Counted from the stretch's first letter, positions 9,263-18,512 are shown. The stretch: DNA of 64,000 bases from Pycnococcus provasolii (GCA_049487715.1 CP150553.1:806001-870000); one strand, 5' to 3'. Notes: a model not told the origin generated them from the sequence alone. Numbers and translations are program-made.

Positions 9263-9632
9263 AGGATTGGCAGCAGCAGTACAGACGGAAGTTCCTGCAG
9301 AGGAAAGCTAAAGCTAACTGTGTCCATCTATTTGCAGGCGCGTGCATCTCTCCTTGGAGCGCGCCTACTATTTTCTTAAGCTCACATCATTTAATTTAAT
9401 AATATCTATGGATTTTGATGCACGCACCGAATATCTTTCTCGCCTCTTTTTTCTTTTTCTTTCCCCACGAGACTTGTGTTCAGAAAAAAACTTTGGTGTG
9501 GCTGTATGGGGATCCATCGTAGAGGGAAGTGTGCAGTGATATTTACCCAACAATGCGTACACGCCATACACCGCAATTACACCGCAAACAAAGACAAACG
9601 TCGGAACAACTTAAAAAATTAGCCCTCTCTCT
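9263..9632. other. convergent spacer, no gene seen
   Basis: A 370-bp AT-richer stretch between the stop codons of the DMC1-like gene and the histidine phosphatase gene. It should hold both 3' UTRs. No conserved element was recognised. Confidence 0.5.
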
Positions 9633-10763
9633 TTATGGAAGCGGTGCAGTTAGCCGAAGAGGACTGCTCGGTATGTTGTTAGAAGCCGCAGCATCCGTGA
9701 AGGCGCTCGTCAGGTGGCTTGCGTCATTCGCTAGCACCGTCTCAACGCGAATTCCTCCCGGATAAGCGGGACTCATCTCGAACACGTAGATGGCGCAGTT
9801 GCGCGCCTTGTTCGGGTACAGCGGCGCCGACGACTTACCACGAACCTGTCTCCACATTTCTTTCGCCTCATCGGGTGCTCTCTCCGCCGCGGCATTGATG
9901 AACTCCTTGATGAACCCTCCGTGCGTCATGCAAAGCACCACCGGCTCGCGGCTGCTCGGCGCAAGGTGCTTTTCAGCAAGTTCGTGCAAGAAGACGCGCG
10001 CACGCGCGCATACATCTTCCCAGCTTTCGCCACCCTTGGGGCGGAAGGCGCGCGTCGAGACACCCGCACGCCTCGCCGCCGCCTCTGTGGAGCCGTACGT
10101 CTGTCCCTCGAACTGCCCAGCATGCCTCTCACGTAGTAGCGTCGTGTACACGGGACCGGGCAGCGGGTTGCCGCACGTGGCGGACACGTGCGATAGCGCT
10201 TCGAACGTCTTGCGCGCCCTTCCAAGGTCGCTGACGTACACGTGGTCGAAGCGATATTCCGCCAAGCGTGCGCCGAGCAGTTCCGCCTGCTTCACACCCT
10301 GCAAGGTGAGCCCCGAGTCCGACTGGCCCTGTATGAGTTTGCGAAAGTTGGCTGGCGTCTGCCCGTGCCTGCACATGACCACCCGAAGTTTTCGGCACAT
10401 GAGAGCTTCGCTTGGCGCCATGGGTGCAAGACGCTGCGGCGGCGACGTCTCCTGTGCTTGCCTTCTTCGGTTGTGGTACTGTATGTTTGTTCTGGTGTAC
10501 GGGTACATGACTGGCGTCGTTGCCATGTCGTGGTCTGCCAATGCCGTTGCAATGTCATTTGTTGTGGTGGGTGGCGAGGTGGTGGGTGGCGAGTATGCCG
10601 GCGTCCCATATTCAGGCTCCTCAAGCTCGCTATCTGTGGGAGGCGTGTACATTGGGTTGGAGACACCCACACCCGTGGGAGAGGAGACTTGAGGAGCAGC
10701 TGATGACTTGCTTACTGGCGTGAGGCGCGCACCGACGATGTTACTACCCTGAGCGGTGCGCAT
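9633..10763 (-). CDS. histidine phosphatase / phosphoglycerate mutase-like protein
   Basis: A 376-residue protein. The N-terminal 130 or so residues are Ser/Pro/Thr-rich with no clear fold. The catalytic domain begins with VVMCRHGQTPANF, where RHG carries the phospho-accepting histidine. It continues with GLTLQGVKQAELLGARL, a VYVSDLGRA arginine motif, LLRERHAGQFEGQ with the acid residue, and VVLCMTHGGFIKEF with the second catalytic histidine. This is the branch of the superfamily that holds fructose-2,6-bisphosphatase/TIGAR-like and broad-specificity phosphatases; the substrate cannot be told from sequence. The upstream open frame begins only on TTG, so ATG 10763 was chosen. The gene is convergent with the DMC1-like gene and divergent from bL28c. 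Confidence 0.85.
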   Translation of the reverse strand: MRTAQGSNIVGARLTPVSKSSAAPQVSSPTGVGVSNPMYTPPTDSELEEPEYGTPAYSPPTTSPPTTTNDIATALADHDMATTPVMYPYTRTNIQYHNRRRQAQETSPPQRLAPMAPSEALMCRKLRVVMCRHGQTPANFRKLIQGQSDSGLTLQGVKQAELLGARLAEYRFDHVYVSDLGRARKTFEALSHVSATCGNPLPGPVYTTLLRERHAGQFEGQTYGSTEAAARRAGVSTRAFRPKGGESWEDVCARARVFLHELAEKHLAPSSREPVVLCMTHGGFIKEFINAAAERAPDEAKEMWRQVRGKSSAPLYPNKARNCAIYVFEMSPAYPGGIRVETVLANDASHLTSAFTDAAASNNIPSSPLRLTAPLP

Positions 10764-11210
10764 GATGAAGCGAGCGATGGGAAATTGGGGAAGGGGAACA
10801 CGACAATACGACAACGACAGGTGGTCAGGCCCGACCCGAGCGAGACGAGGGCGAGGGCGAGGGTACTAGGGTAGGCCGAGGTGGAGTTGAGGTGAGGTCG
10901 CTCGACGAGTTCGTTCGGGTCCCACGCCTTCCCAACGAGGAACTGGATGAGCGACATTAATTAAGGTTAGGTCGATCCCCTTACATAATATACTCCCGCG
11001 GGTGGGTACAGTAAAGTTTAAGGTGAACTTAGTCTGTTAGTCGACGGTCTCCCCCCTCCTATTCTTACCTCTCTCTCTCTCATGCAATACCACTACCAAT
11101 TGGACTTCACACATGAACATGACGACACAAATTGAGAGACACAAAAGAGAGACGCGAACGAGAGGTTATAATTAGTGAGTTACCTAAGGTTAAGCCATAA
11201 GGGGACTGCG

Positions 11211-11244
11211 TTAGGGTTAGGGTTAGGGTTAGGGTTAGGGTTAG
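11211..11244 (+). repeat. interstitial telomere-type array (TTAGGG)5.7
   Basis: Perfect TTAGGG units, just under six, lie in the 668-bp divergent spacer between the histidine phosphatase and bL28c, 188 bp upstream of the bL28c start codon. The G-rich strand is the coding strand of bL28c. The rest of this spacer has no recognised gene. It may serve as a promoter element like the plant telo box, or be a relic of telomere repair. Confidence 0.9.
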
Positions 11245-11431
11245 CAATTTCAAGAGTGGAGTGTTTAACCCGTGGATCTGGCGACAGTTCTTTGTAATAT
11301 GAGGATACCGGTTTGAGGTTTTATCCACTTCCTCGCCCCCCCTTCTTGTTGTCTCTCGGGTGTCAAGAGCCACGAAACCCACCCCCACGACCGCCCCCTC
11401 TTCCCGGCCCATCCTCGGAGAAACACCAGCC

Positions 11432-12130
11432 ATGGCGCCGCTCATGACGCCCCGCCCCTCAGCGCTGGCTTTCCGCACGCGTGTCGCCACACCTCTCGTG
11501 CCTCTGCAGCAGATGCGCTCTTTGGCCATCAACCCTGCAAAGGCTCGTGCCATGCCGCTCACGGAATGCAAGCGCGTCTGCGACCTCACCGGCAAGAAGC
11601 GCAACAACGGATACACCGTCTCCTTCTCACACCGACGCAACAAGAAAATTCAGGAGGCGAACCTCCACGAAAAGAGGTTTTACTGGGAAAGGGAGCAGCG
11701 CTGGGTGCGAATGAAGGTTAGCGCGAAAGCTATCAAATCCGTCGAAAAGGTGGGACTCGAGACGATGGCGAAGCGCGCGGGGATCGACCTCTACAAGCTG
11801 CCGTACAACGACAGGCGCCCAGAGCGCATGCAGTGGCTCGCAAACAACAACGCGCCGCCGCGAGCGAAGAACCCGCGTGAGCCGAAGAACTACGCCGCCA
11901 TTAACGCGCGTGCGTCGTACATGCGCGAGCTCAGGGAGGAGACGACGGTGTTGATTGAGCGCGAGCGCGAGCGCAGGGTGGCGGAGGCGGAGGCTATGGC
12001 CAACAACGAGCCAGGCGCCGCGGAGGCGGCGGAGGCGGCAATTGCTGCCGAGAAGGCTGCCGAAGAGCAGGCGGAGGCGGCGCCGGCGGAGGCGGAGGCG
12101 GAGGAAACGCCGGCGGAGGAGTCTGAGTAG
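11432..12130 (+). CDS. RPL28: plastid ribosomal protein bL28c
   Basis: A 232-residue nuclear-encoded plastid 50S subunit protein. Residues 1-46 or so (APLMTPRPSALAFRTRVATP and onward) are basic and Ser/Ala-rich like a transit peptide. The bL28 domain starts at MPLTECKRVCDLTGKKRNN and includes FSHRRNKKIQEANL, KRFYWEREQRWVRMKVSAKA and KSVEKVGLETMAKR, diagnostic for L28. The C-terminal 100 residues are an extension not found in bacterial L28: first basic, then an Ala/Glu-rich acidic tail. ATG 11432 has an excellent context (CCAGCCATGGCG); the longer frame starts on GTG at 11360. A telomere-type array lies 188 bp upstream, and telo boxes are known in plant ribosomal protein promoters. Confidence 0.93.
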   Translation: MAPLMTPRPSALAFRTRVATPLVPLQQMRSLAINPAKARAMPLTECKRVCDLTGKKRNNGYTVSFSHRRNKKIQEANLHEKRFYWEREQRWVRMKVSAKAIKSVEKVGLETMAKRAGIDLYKLPYNDRRPERMQWLANNNAPPRAKNPREPKNYAAINARASYMRELREETTVLIERERERRVAEAEAMANNEPGAAEAAEAAIAAEKAAEEQAEAAPAEAEAEETPAEESE

Positions 12131-12370
12131 GAGGTGCGAATGTCTGAAGGAGGAAAAAAAAACAACAAGAACGTTCTTGTTCTTGTTACACAACACAAAA
12201 AACTAATATAAAGTCACCATGAAACATTGGTGTAGACGACCGTCGAAGAGATGGTTGTCGAAACAGGGGTCAACAGTTCTACACACAACAACAAACACAT
12301 ACACATTTACAGAGTGAATACGTAGTTTTCTTTCTATATAATTGTTTTTTTCTTCGACTTTTCTTTCTAT

Positions 12371-14413
12371 CTATCTATCTGCGCCATCCTCAAGATTAAG
12401 AGAGATGGGCTGCAGCGGTTCCTCCTCCTCCGCTTCATCGCCGGACATGTCCTCGGGACCACCGCCAGCACCAGCAGCACCACCGCCACCACCATCTCCT
12501 CCTCCTCCTCCGCATAGCCTTCTGCTATCCGGATTCGAGCCGTCGCCAGCAGCATCCACGGCGATGTCCTCGCGGCACAATCCCTTCGGCCCGGCACCGC
12601 CAGGACACTGCGTCTCGTCGAGACAGCGCATGAAGCACTCTGTCGCACCACCTGCCAAAGCAAGCATGGGACTCGACGGCACGGCACGAACGGCGGACGG
12701 CAGACTCCGCAGAAGCTCGTTATGCGCTGGCTTGAGCGGCGACGAAGACTGGCTGGGTAGCGGCGGCGTCACCACCTGGCCCTCCTCCGGCGTTCCCGGC
12801 GTAGCGCCCACGTGCCTCACGCAGTATCCCCTACGTGGCACGGGGTATGGAATGCTGCCCTTCTCGCAGTGCGAGCCCTGTGCACAAACGCCGCGCGGGC
12901 AGACGCGGCTCAGCACGCATGGATGGCGAAACCTCAGGCGGCTTGCGCCGTAGTGATGCACAAGCCGCTGGAGCAGCGGGAGCTCACCACCAGAGTCGCG
13001 CTTGAACTGCGTGTCGTTGGGTATCTCGTCATTGAAGTAGTGGTATGGGTAGTGGCCCTTCCATGTGCGCACGAAGCCGTACACGGTGACGGTGTCGCAA
13101 AGCAGAAGCGCGAGCTTGAGGCCGAAGAAGCCGTTCGTCGGCTGCTGCACGCGGTACCACTCGATCATCGAGTCGTAGAAGCTCATGTCCAGTGCGTAGG
13201 TGCGCACGCCCGGATTCTTGCGCAGTAGGCTCACGAAGTACTTCATCACGTCGTCCGTCGTCACGTGCTGCAACACCATCTCCTCCTCCGTCTCACGGAA
13301 TGCAAAGTGCATGCGATTCACCATGCGCACCGTCGTCTTGCTACCGACAAACTTCTCGAAGCCGATCGTCGGGGCGACGTTGAAGCGAAACACTGCGTCG
13401 TGCGCGTCGATTTCAGCACCAAATGGCTCGTTCAGGAGAATGCCTCCGCTTCCCACCACCGCGCACGTCTTGTGGGCGATGGGTGCGAACGGGTCCTGCT
13501 CTGGCAGCAGATGCCTCAGCTCGGCCGTCACCTTTCCAAGGTCACGCAGCCGCGGCCGCGGCGTACGCAGGCTCTTGCGGTCCATCCACGGTGTCAGCAG
13601 CGGCTTGTGGGCTCCTGGAACGGTGTGCTGATTCATGGCAACCGCGCCTATGAATCGTCCATCCTCAGAGCGGTGCCACTGCTCCTGCCGCATCTGGTCG
13701 TGCAGCGCGAGGCGTATCCGCTGCTGCGGCCCGAGTTCCATGACTGCTCGCATGAGCTCCTGATCAAGCTCGCTCAGACTCGCAAGCTCATTCTGCAGTG
13801 CAGCCGCCTTGCGCGGATTCCCAGAGTGCAGCATCGCCTGCAGCGCCGTTCCGGACAACTGCGCCGAGACGACGTCCGGCGCACGCTCGACGGGCGGACC
13901 CACGGGCGGCGGCGGCGCCAACTCGCCCCTGGCTGCGCGCTCCTGTGCCTTGCGTGCCCACTCTGCTGCTGCCGCAGCTGCGGCTGCAGTTGCTGCCGAC
14001 GATCCAGTCGTCGCCTTGAGAGGCGTCGTCACGGCGCTGCGCACGACGACAGGTGCGGGAGTGGGAGTGGAGGTGGTGGTGACGGTGACGGTGACGGTGG
14101 TTCCGGCGACGGTGTTGGCGGGTTGGCTTGCAAAGCCGGTCCTTGCGTTTGGGCCTGCGTCGCTGCCGCGGCCTCGTTCCGACCTGGTCACGACGGGTCT
14201 CGGCGCGAGTGCGTCGTGGTGATCGTGGCTGCGTAGTAGGTCCGCGAGCCTGTGGTCCTTGTGCTGCGGCAGCGCATCCGCGAGCAGGAGGTGCCTGGAC
14301 GCGAACGGCACGATGCATAGGATGAGAAGGCCCAGAGCCGCCGCGACGACGGCGTGCGAGCAGCTGCGCGGCTGTGGCTGCAAGTCCGTGTCCTCTCCCG
14401 GCTTTTCGCCCAT
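12371..14413 (-). CDS. GT29 sialyltransferase-like glycosyltransferase
   Basis: A 680-residue type II membrane protein with a short cytosolic tail, a signal anchor at about 20-43 (VVAAALGLLILCIVPFASR) and a long Ala/Thr/Pro-rich stem. The catalytic region carries the sialylmotifs: large motif at 317-365 (CAVVGSGG, DAHDAVFRFNVAPTIGFE, VGSKTT), small motif at 425-447 (PTNGFFGLKLALLLCD, VTVYGF) and motif III YPYHYF (455-460). The enzyme should act in the Golgi lumen on glycans with a CMP-activated sugar; CMP-sialic acid is the animal donor, while the algal donor could be another nonulosonate such as Kdo. After the core is an unusual tail with clustered cysteines (CVLSRVCPRGVCAQGSHC), then Gly-rich and acidic sequence. 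The ATG at 14413 gives the normal topology; the longer frame begins on TTG. Confidence 0.88.
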   Translation of the reverse strand: MGEKPGEDTDLQPQPRSCSHAVVAAALGLLILCIVPFASRHLLLADALPQHKDHRLADLLRSHDHHDALAPRPVVTRSERGRGSDAGPNARTGFASQPANTVAGTTVTVTVTTTSTPTPAPVVVRSAVTTPLKATTGSSAATAAAAAAAAEWARKAQERAARGELAPPPPVGPPVERAPDVVSAQLSGTALQAMLHSGNPRKAAALQNELASLSELDQELMRAVMELGPQQRIRLALHDQMRQEQWHRSEDGRFIGAVAMNQHTVPGAHKPLLTPWMDRKSLRTPRPRLRDLGKVTAELRHLLPEQDPFAPIAHKTCAVVGSGGILLNEPFGAEIDAHDAVFRFNVAPTIGFEKFVGSKTTVRMVNRMHFAFRETEEEMVLQHVTTDDVMKYFVSLLRKNPGVRTYALDMSFYDSMIEWYRVQQPTNGFFGLKLALLLCDTVTVYGFVRTWKGHYPYHYFNDEIPNDTQFKRDSGGELPLLQRLVHHYGASRLRFRHPCVLSRVCPRGVCAQGSHCEKGSIPYPVPRRGYCVRHVGATPGTPEEGQVVTPPLPSQSSSPLKPAHNELLRSLPSAVRAVPSSPMLALAGGATECFMRCLDETQCPGGAGPKGLCREDIAVDAAGDGSNPDSRRLCGGGGGDGGGGGAAGAGGGPEDMSGDEAEEEEPLQPISLNLEDGADR

Positions 14414-14562
14414 GGCTGGCTGGCTGGCTCGTCGATCGAGCTCAAGCGCGCGCGGCGAGACTCCCTCTCCAGGGAAGAAGGAGAAGGGCGGTCCAACTCC
14501 GAAGAGGGGGGAAGGATGAGAGCAAAATGGTCGGAATATGCGTGAAACCTCTCCCGAAATAC

Positions 14563-14574
14563 CTATATAAAAAG
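14563..14574 (-). promoter_or_regulatory. TATA-like element upstream of the GT29 gene
   Basis: On the minus strand the sequence reads TTTTTATATAGG, about 150 bp upstream of the ATG at 14413 and about 70 bp downstream of the telomere-type array. Placement and sequence fit a TATA box. Confidence 0.4.
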
Positions 14575-14640
14575 ACCAGAGAAGAGAACAATCGAAAAGC
14601 GAAATGACCAAGAAAAAACACCAGTGTTTTAAGCGGCTTT

Positions 14641-14680
14641 AACCCTAACCCTAACCCTAACCCTAACCCTAACCCTAACC
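14641..14680 (-). repeat. interstitial telomere-type array (CCCTAA)6.7
   Basis: Forty perfect bases of the CCCTAA hexamer on the plus strand, so TTAGGG on the coding strand of the GT29 gene, 228 bp upstream of its ATG. It faces the array at 11211-11244; the two arrays bracket the bL28c/GT29 convergent gene pair in inverted orientation. Confidence 0.92.
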
Positions 14681-15194
14681 GATGCCTGCCAGATGCGAAA
14701 ATGGCTGAAATAATGATGCGTGATCGTTTGTAGGAAAATCAAACAGCTCCTCTCGCCCCACATCCCATCACACCCCCCTAGGGAGAATGGAGAGTTGGAA
14801 TCCTCAATTGTCAATCCTGGGATCCGTTTGTACTTCGTAAACAACTTTAGTCTATACCGTGCCAGCGTGCCGTTTGTAAGAACTACGGTCTTGTACGGTC
14901 TTGTCGCATCGCGTCAACACTCGTTCGTTCGTTCGTTCGTTCATCGTCTGGGACTGGACCGTACTGGACCGGTATCACTGTAGGTAATAACCCAGACTCA
15001 ACAACCAACGCGTAGTGAGGCTCGAACTGAGCTCGAAGGGAAGTCGGGAAGACTGTGTCTGGGAAAGCGTCCCCCCCCCCCCTGTTCTCGTCGCTCCTGT
15101 GTTAGGGTCGTCGTATCACCTCGCCGTTTCTTTCAAAGTGCACGTCTTATTACATACGTCTCTTCTTAACTTAAGCACAGCCAGGCAGGACAGT
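14681..15194. other. spacer upstream of the helical unknown gene
   Basis: About 510 bp without a recognised gene. It contains a short (TTCG)n run near 14922-14942 and a run of ten C near 15070. It should include the promoter and leader of the gene starting at 15195. Confidence 0.4.
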
Positions 15195-16682
15195 ATGTCG
15201 CCGGCCGACATCCTGAATGAAAAATTTCACGGCGTGCCCGCAAGGCGCACGCCGAGCCCGCTCAGTGCAGGCCGCCAGGCTTCGGCAGTCGGAGAGTCGC
15301 CGTCGAAGTTTAACCCGAGCCCCGCGCCGTCTGTGAGCAGCACGGACGGCCATGGGTCGCTCGGAAACAGTTTCGGAAACTTCAGTAGCGCAGGCAAGCC
15401 GCCGCTGCCTCGGGGGGAAGTGCTCAGCCCGTCAGACGCACGCGTGCTGCACGCCGCGTTCGACGGTTGGACGCAGAGTGTGGGCAACAGAAACGGAAGC
15501 GAAGGTGGCGCGAAAAGCGAGCACGACGAGCAGCACAACCCGCTCTACGGTAAGGTTGGTCACGGGCAATTATCACCGTTAACACCATCGGGGCAGACGA
15601 GCCAGCGCGCGGGGCTCTCGCACCTGGTGATGCGCGAGCTGATTGACGCGGAGGAGGCGCTATGGGCGCCGGACAGCGCAAGCAGCCCAGCTCCGACAAG
15701 TCCAGCTCACAGCCACTCTAGCCGCGCCGTGAGCAGCGCAGCGCAGCGCTCGTCGCATGGCTCCGTGAGAGCACTACGCGCACCGCAGCAGGGCTACGTG
15801 CCAACACCTGCGAACCTCTCTTCCGAGGGAAAGACGCGCTGGGAAGGGGCGCGCGACGCGTGCACCTACCGCGTCGAGAAGCTGGTGGATGCAGCGTGCG
15901 ACCGCCACGCGCGTCGCGTCGCGAACGTGGGGTGGAGTAACCGCGCGAATGCGGGGCACGCCGCCACGGCGGAGCTGCGAAGCTGCCTGCGTGCCATGAA
16001 GAAATTGGACATGGAGCGCCAGCGCGCGCTGCTTCGTCGTGCGGGCGTCGCCCCCACAGACTACCTCGGGCCCGACAGTGCAGGCTCGATGATGGACCTC
16101 GCGATTGACGACGCGCAGCTTGCACTACTTCGCCCGGGGGAGATGACGCCACGCGAACTGCATCGATTCCGAAAGACGTACAGCGACCTCAAGAGCGCTC
16201 GCGCGGCGGAGATTCGAAGAGGTGCGAAGCCGCACGGCCCGCTCGAGCTTGCAGACTTGTTTGCGGAGCGGCGGGCAGAGCTTTGGGCGGAGGCGCACAC
16301 GCTGATTCGCGAGCTGGAGATGAGCGTTCCCGAAGGGCCATCTCTGAAGCTTGCCGAGGCAACGACGAGCGTTCCTGCCGCCGTCCTTCTCACGCTTCTC
16401 GGCGCAGCGGGCGGCGCGGTGGCCCTCCGCGACGAGGAGCGTCGCACGTGGGCGGCCGACCAGCTGTCTCAGGCTGGCGACGCTGTTCGCGTTCTCTGGT
16501 CGCGCGCGATGTCCGCCGCTCGTCGCCGGTTTCGCACGCGCGTCGACTCGCCGCTTCTGGAGATGCCCCCGAACGGCCTTCCACGCAACGGCACGCGCGA
16601 GTACCGCAAGAAGAACCTGGCGCCGTCGCCGTCGTCGTCGCCTGGGAAGTCCGAGATGCTTCCACCAAACGCGAGCAGGTAA
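15195..16682 (+). CDS. unknown protein, disordered N-terminus and helical C-terminal half
   Basis: A 495-residue protein not recognised as any family. Residues 1-225 or so are Ser/Pro/Gly-rich and probably disordered. From about 235 it becomes strongly helical and charged (YRVEKLVDAACDRHARR, LRSCLRAMKKLDMERQRALL, FRKTYSDLKSARAAEI, FAERRAELWAEAHTLIRELE). One hydrophobic segment (VPAAVLLTLLGAAGGAVAL) at about 390-408 is a candidate membrane helix, followed by a basic tail. ATG 15195 (context ACAGTATG) was chosen because the upstream frame has no protein character. A stretch at 15550-15596 starts GTAAGG and ends CAG, but its 47-bp length would break the frame, so it is treated as coding. Confidence 0.7.
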   Translation: MSPADILNEKFHGVPARRTPSPLSAGRQASAVGESPSKFNPSPAPSVSSTDGHGSLGNSFGNFSSAGKPPLPRGEVLSPSDARVLHAAFDGWTQSVGNRNGSEGGAKSEHDEQHNPLYGKVGHGQLSPLTPSGQTSQRAGLSHLVMRELIDAEEALWAPDSASSPAPTSPAHSHSSRAVSSAAQRSSHGSVRALRAPQQGYVPTPANLSSEGKTRWEGARDACTYRVEKLVDAACDRHARRVANVGWSNRANAGHAATAELRSCLRAMKKLDMERQRALLRRAGVAPTDYLGPDSAGSMMDLAIDDAQLALLRPGEMTPRELHRFRKTYSDLKSARAAEIRRGAKPHGPLELADLFAERRAELWAEAHTLIRELEMSVPEGPSLKLAEATTSVPAAVLLTLLGAAGGAVALRDEERRTWAADQLSQAGDAVRVLWSRAMSAARRRFRTRVDSPLLEMPPNGLPRNGTREYRKKNLAPSPSSSPGKSEMLPPNASR

Positions 16683-16994
16683 CAAATCCGTTTTTCTTCT
16701 TCTTCTCTTGACCACCTTAATTAATCTCACGTCTTATGTGTACAAAGACCGGCCAAACCAATGAGCTCTCTGCTGACTTGCCCGAACGAACCACTCACCC
16801 GGTTAATTACCGTTCATTACTACCGGTAAGTTCGCTCCCTTCCCTTCCCTTCCCTTCCCTTCCCTCCCGGCCGGCGAATCCTTCCTCCCTGAACAAGAGT
16901 TATTGCCTTCACTCTTCGCGGCGGCCCTCTTCCATGGCGCCTCAGCCCAAGACTGTTCCAGACTCCCCGCTCAGCCCGTCTTCTCCTTGTCTCC
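16683..16994 (+). other. leader of the P2X-like gene with possible 5' intron
   Basis: A 312-bp spacer with a TTCCC-type pyrimidine tract at about 16835-16866. A consensus donor GTAAGT begins at 16826, and possible acceptors lie at 16897-16899 and at 17036 (GTGTCGCAG). Splicing to 17036 would remove the upstream ATGs at 16934 and 16995 and make the ATG at 17049 the first one. Confidence 0.4.
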
Positions 16995-18512
16995 ATGCCC
17001 ACCGGACTCACCACCGCGTCGTCGTCGGTGTCGCAGGCCTCTAATACAATGGCAAGTAAGACGAGCTGGAGCAAGCTCTACCACACGTTGGAGGACCGCA
17101 TACCTTACAGAAGAAATGCGGAAATCGCGTACCACTGGGTGCCCATGACTGCGGTGAACATCACTGTTAAGGCAATCTTCGTAGCGGTTTTGATTAACTA
17201 CATCGCTAACCCTGAGTTCGAACAACTGCCGACTTCCTTCTACTTCGACCTGGAGAGTCCTGAATGGACCTCTGGAACCCACTTTTACCTGGAGGATCTC
17301 CTGGCACACGGTGTCGAACGTGGGACCGCGCACCACTATCCAGACTTGATCAAGAGGGAGGACAAGAACACGCTGTTCGTGATGACGAAGTTCACCGACT
17401 TTGTCGAACAATACGAACCAAAGGGCTGCGGCATGCATATGCATAATAATGATCATAGTACTATGGATAGGAGCATGAGTGGAATGCACTGGTGTCCAAT
17501 CGCAAGGAAGGATGTGCTTGTGCCCATGAGCATTTTCAAGTCGCTCAATATTCGCGTGACGTCGAGAATTGCTTGCACGGAAGTCAGTGACCACTTCGAC
17601 CCCGACAACTTGAGGCTGATCTTCTCGAACTACAACAGAAACAATGACGCCGAGACGACGCACTACCGAATAAATATCTTCGACGCGCTTGCGAGCGCGT
17701 GGAATACGAAACCGTGTCACAAAGCCACTGAAGAGCAGCTGCAGTGCTGCGACGGACCGAATGCGACGTGCGCATACGCCGGTTACGTGGCAGGAAACGG
17801 CGTCGACCTCGGCATGCAATACCACTGGGACTGCAACGTGAACACGTACTCGGATCCGAAAAAGGACCGGTATCGCTGTGCGGCTGAGCGCCTGAGATTA
17901 GACACCGAGGCGATCAGCTCTAGCTCCATCATCGACAATGAAAGGATCACGGACGACGCGAGCAACTACGACCCTCGCTTCAATGGAACCCAGCAACTGA
18001 TTAGGAGACGCGTTCACATGATCGGCGTGCGAGTGCGATTCAGCGGCTTGGGCGGATGCAAGATGATCACGCTTCGAGGCATTCTCTCGATGCTTGCATC
18101 TGCGCTGTCTATCCATGCCGTCGGCAAACTCATTTTATTCATCATGAGTCGGGTATTCGAGGCTTACTTCAGAGTCCCTGATACAACGATTGACGTTTTG
18201 CGAAGGGAGCCATTTGCAAAGCAGTTCTACGTGCAAGCCCCTGGGCAGTCCGACGACACGCCGAAGGTTTGGTTGTCGCGCAAGGCTCGCCTGCGAGTGC
18301 GGAAGAAGAAGGCTGTGATGATTAGTGCGTTCAAGTTCGGCTTGAGGTGGAAGTACTTAGCGAAACGTGCGCGAAATCGACGATTACAGAAAACGGGGTC
18401 AACTATTTCTTGTTCGGAAGTCGACTTGGAAGTTGGAAGCCATCAAACAGAACTGCTCATATCCGATCATTCGCCAAAACCGGAGGTGAAGGGGACTGGC
18501 GGATCTCTGTGA
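16995..18512 (+). CDS. P2X-like ligand-gated cation channel
   Basis: A 505-residue protein with P2X topology: short N-terminus, TM1 at about 50-70 (MTAVNITVKAIFVAVLINYI), a large ectodomain, TM2 at about 357-386 and a basic cytosolic tail. P2X landmarks are KNTLFVMTKF (124-133, compare EENSLFVMTN), HWCPIARKD (165-173, compare AAWCPVE), GVDLGMQYHWDCNVN (269-283, compare GGIMGIQIKWDCNLD), YRCAAERLRLD (293-303) and GVRVRFSGLGG before TM2. P2X receptors are trimeric ATP-gated cation channels, also known in Ostreococcus and Dictyostelium, often on intracellular membranes. The lysine pair that contacts ATP just after TM1 in animals (TKVKG) has no counterpart here, and the NFR motif appears as NYDPRF. 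The ligand is therefore uncertain. ATG 17049 is an alternative start. Confidence 0.8.
   Translation: MPTGLTTASSSVSQASNTMASKTSWSKLYHTLEDRIPYRRNAEIAYHWVPMTAVNITVKAIFVAVLINYIANPEFEQLPTSFYFDLESPEWTSGTHFYLEDLLAHGVERGTAHHYPDLIKREDKNTLFVMTKFTDFVEQYEPKGCGMHMHNNDHSTMDRSMSGMHWCPIARKDVLVPMSIFKSLNIRVTSRIACTEVSDHFDPDNLRLIFSNYNRNNDAETTHYRINIFDALASAWNTKPCHKATEEQLQCCDGPNATCAYAGYVAGNGVDLGMQYHWDCNVNTYSDPKKDRYRCAAERLRLDTEAISSSSIIDNERITDDASNYDPRFNGTQQLIRRRVHMIGVRVRFSGLGGCKMITLRGILSMLASALSIHAVGKLILFIMSRVFEAYFRVPDTTIDVLRREPFAKQFYVQAPGQSDDTPKVWLSRKARLRVRKKKAVMISAFKFGLRWKYLAKRARNRRLQKTGSTISCSEVDLEVGSHQTELLISDHSPKPEVKGTGGSL

Noticed and set aside
15550-15596. Possible intron (GTAAGG to CAG) in the helical unknown gene
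   Set aside because: The 47-bp length is not a multiple of three, removal would break the long frame, and it is much shorter than the 112-181 bp introns seen elsewhere.
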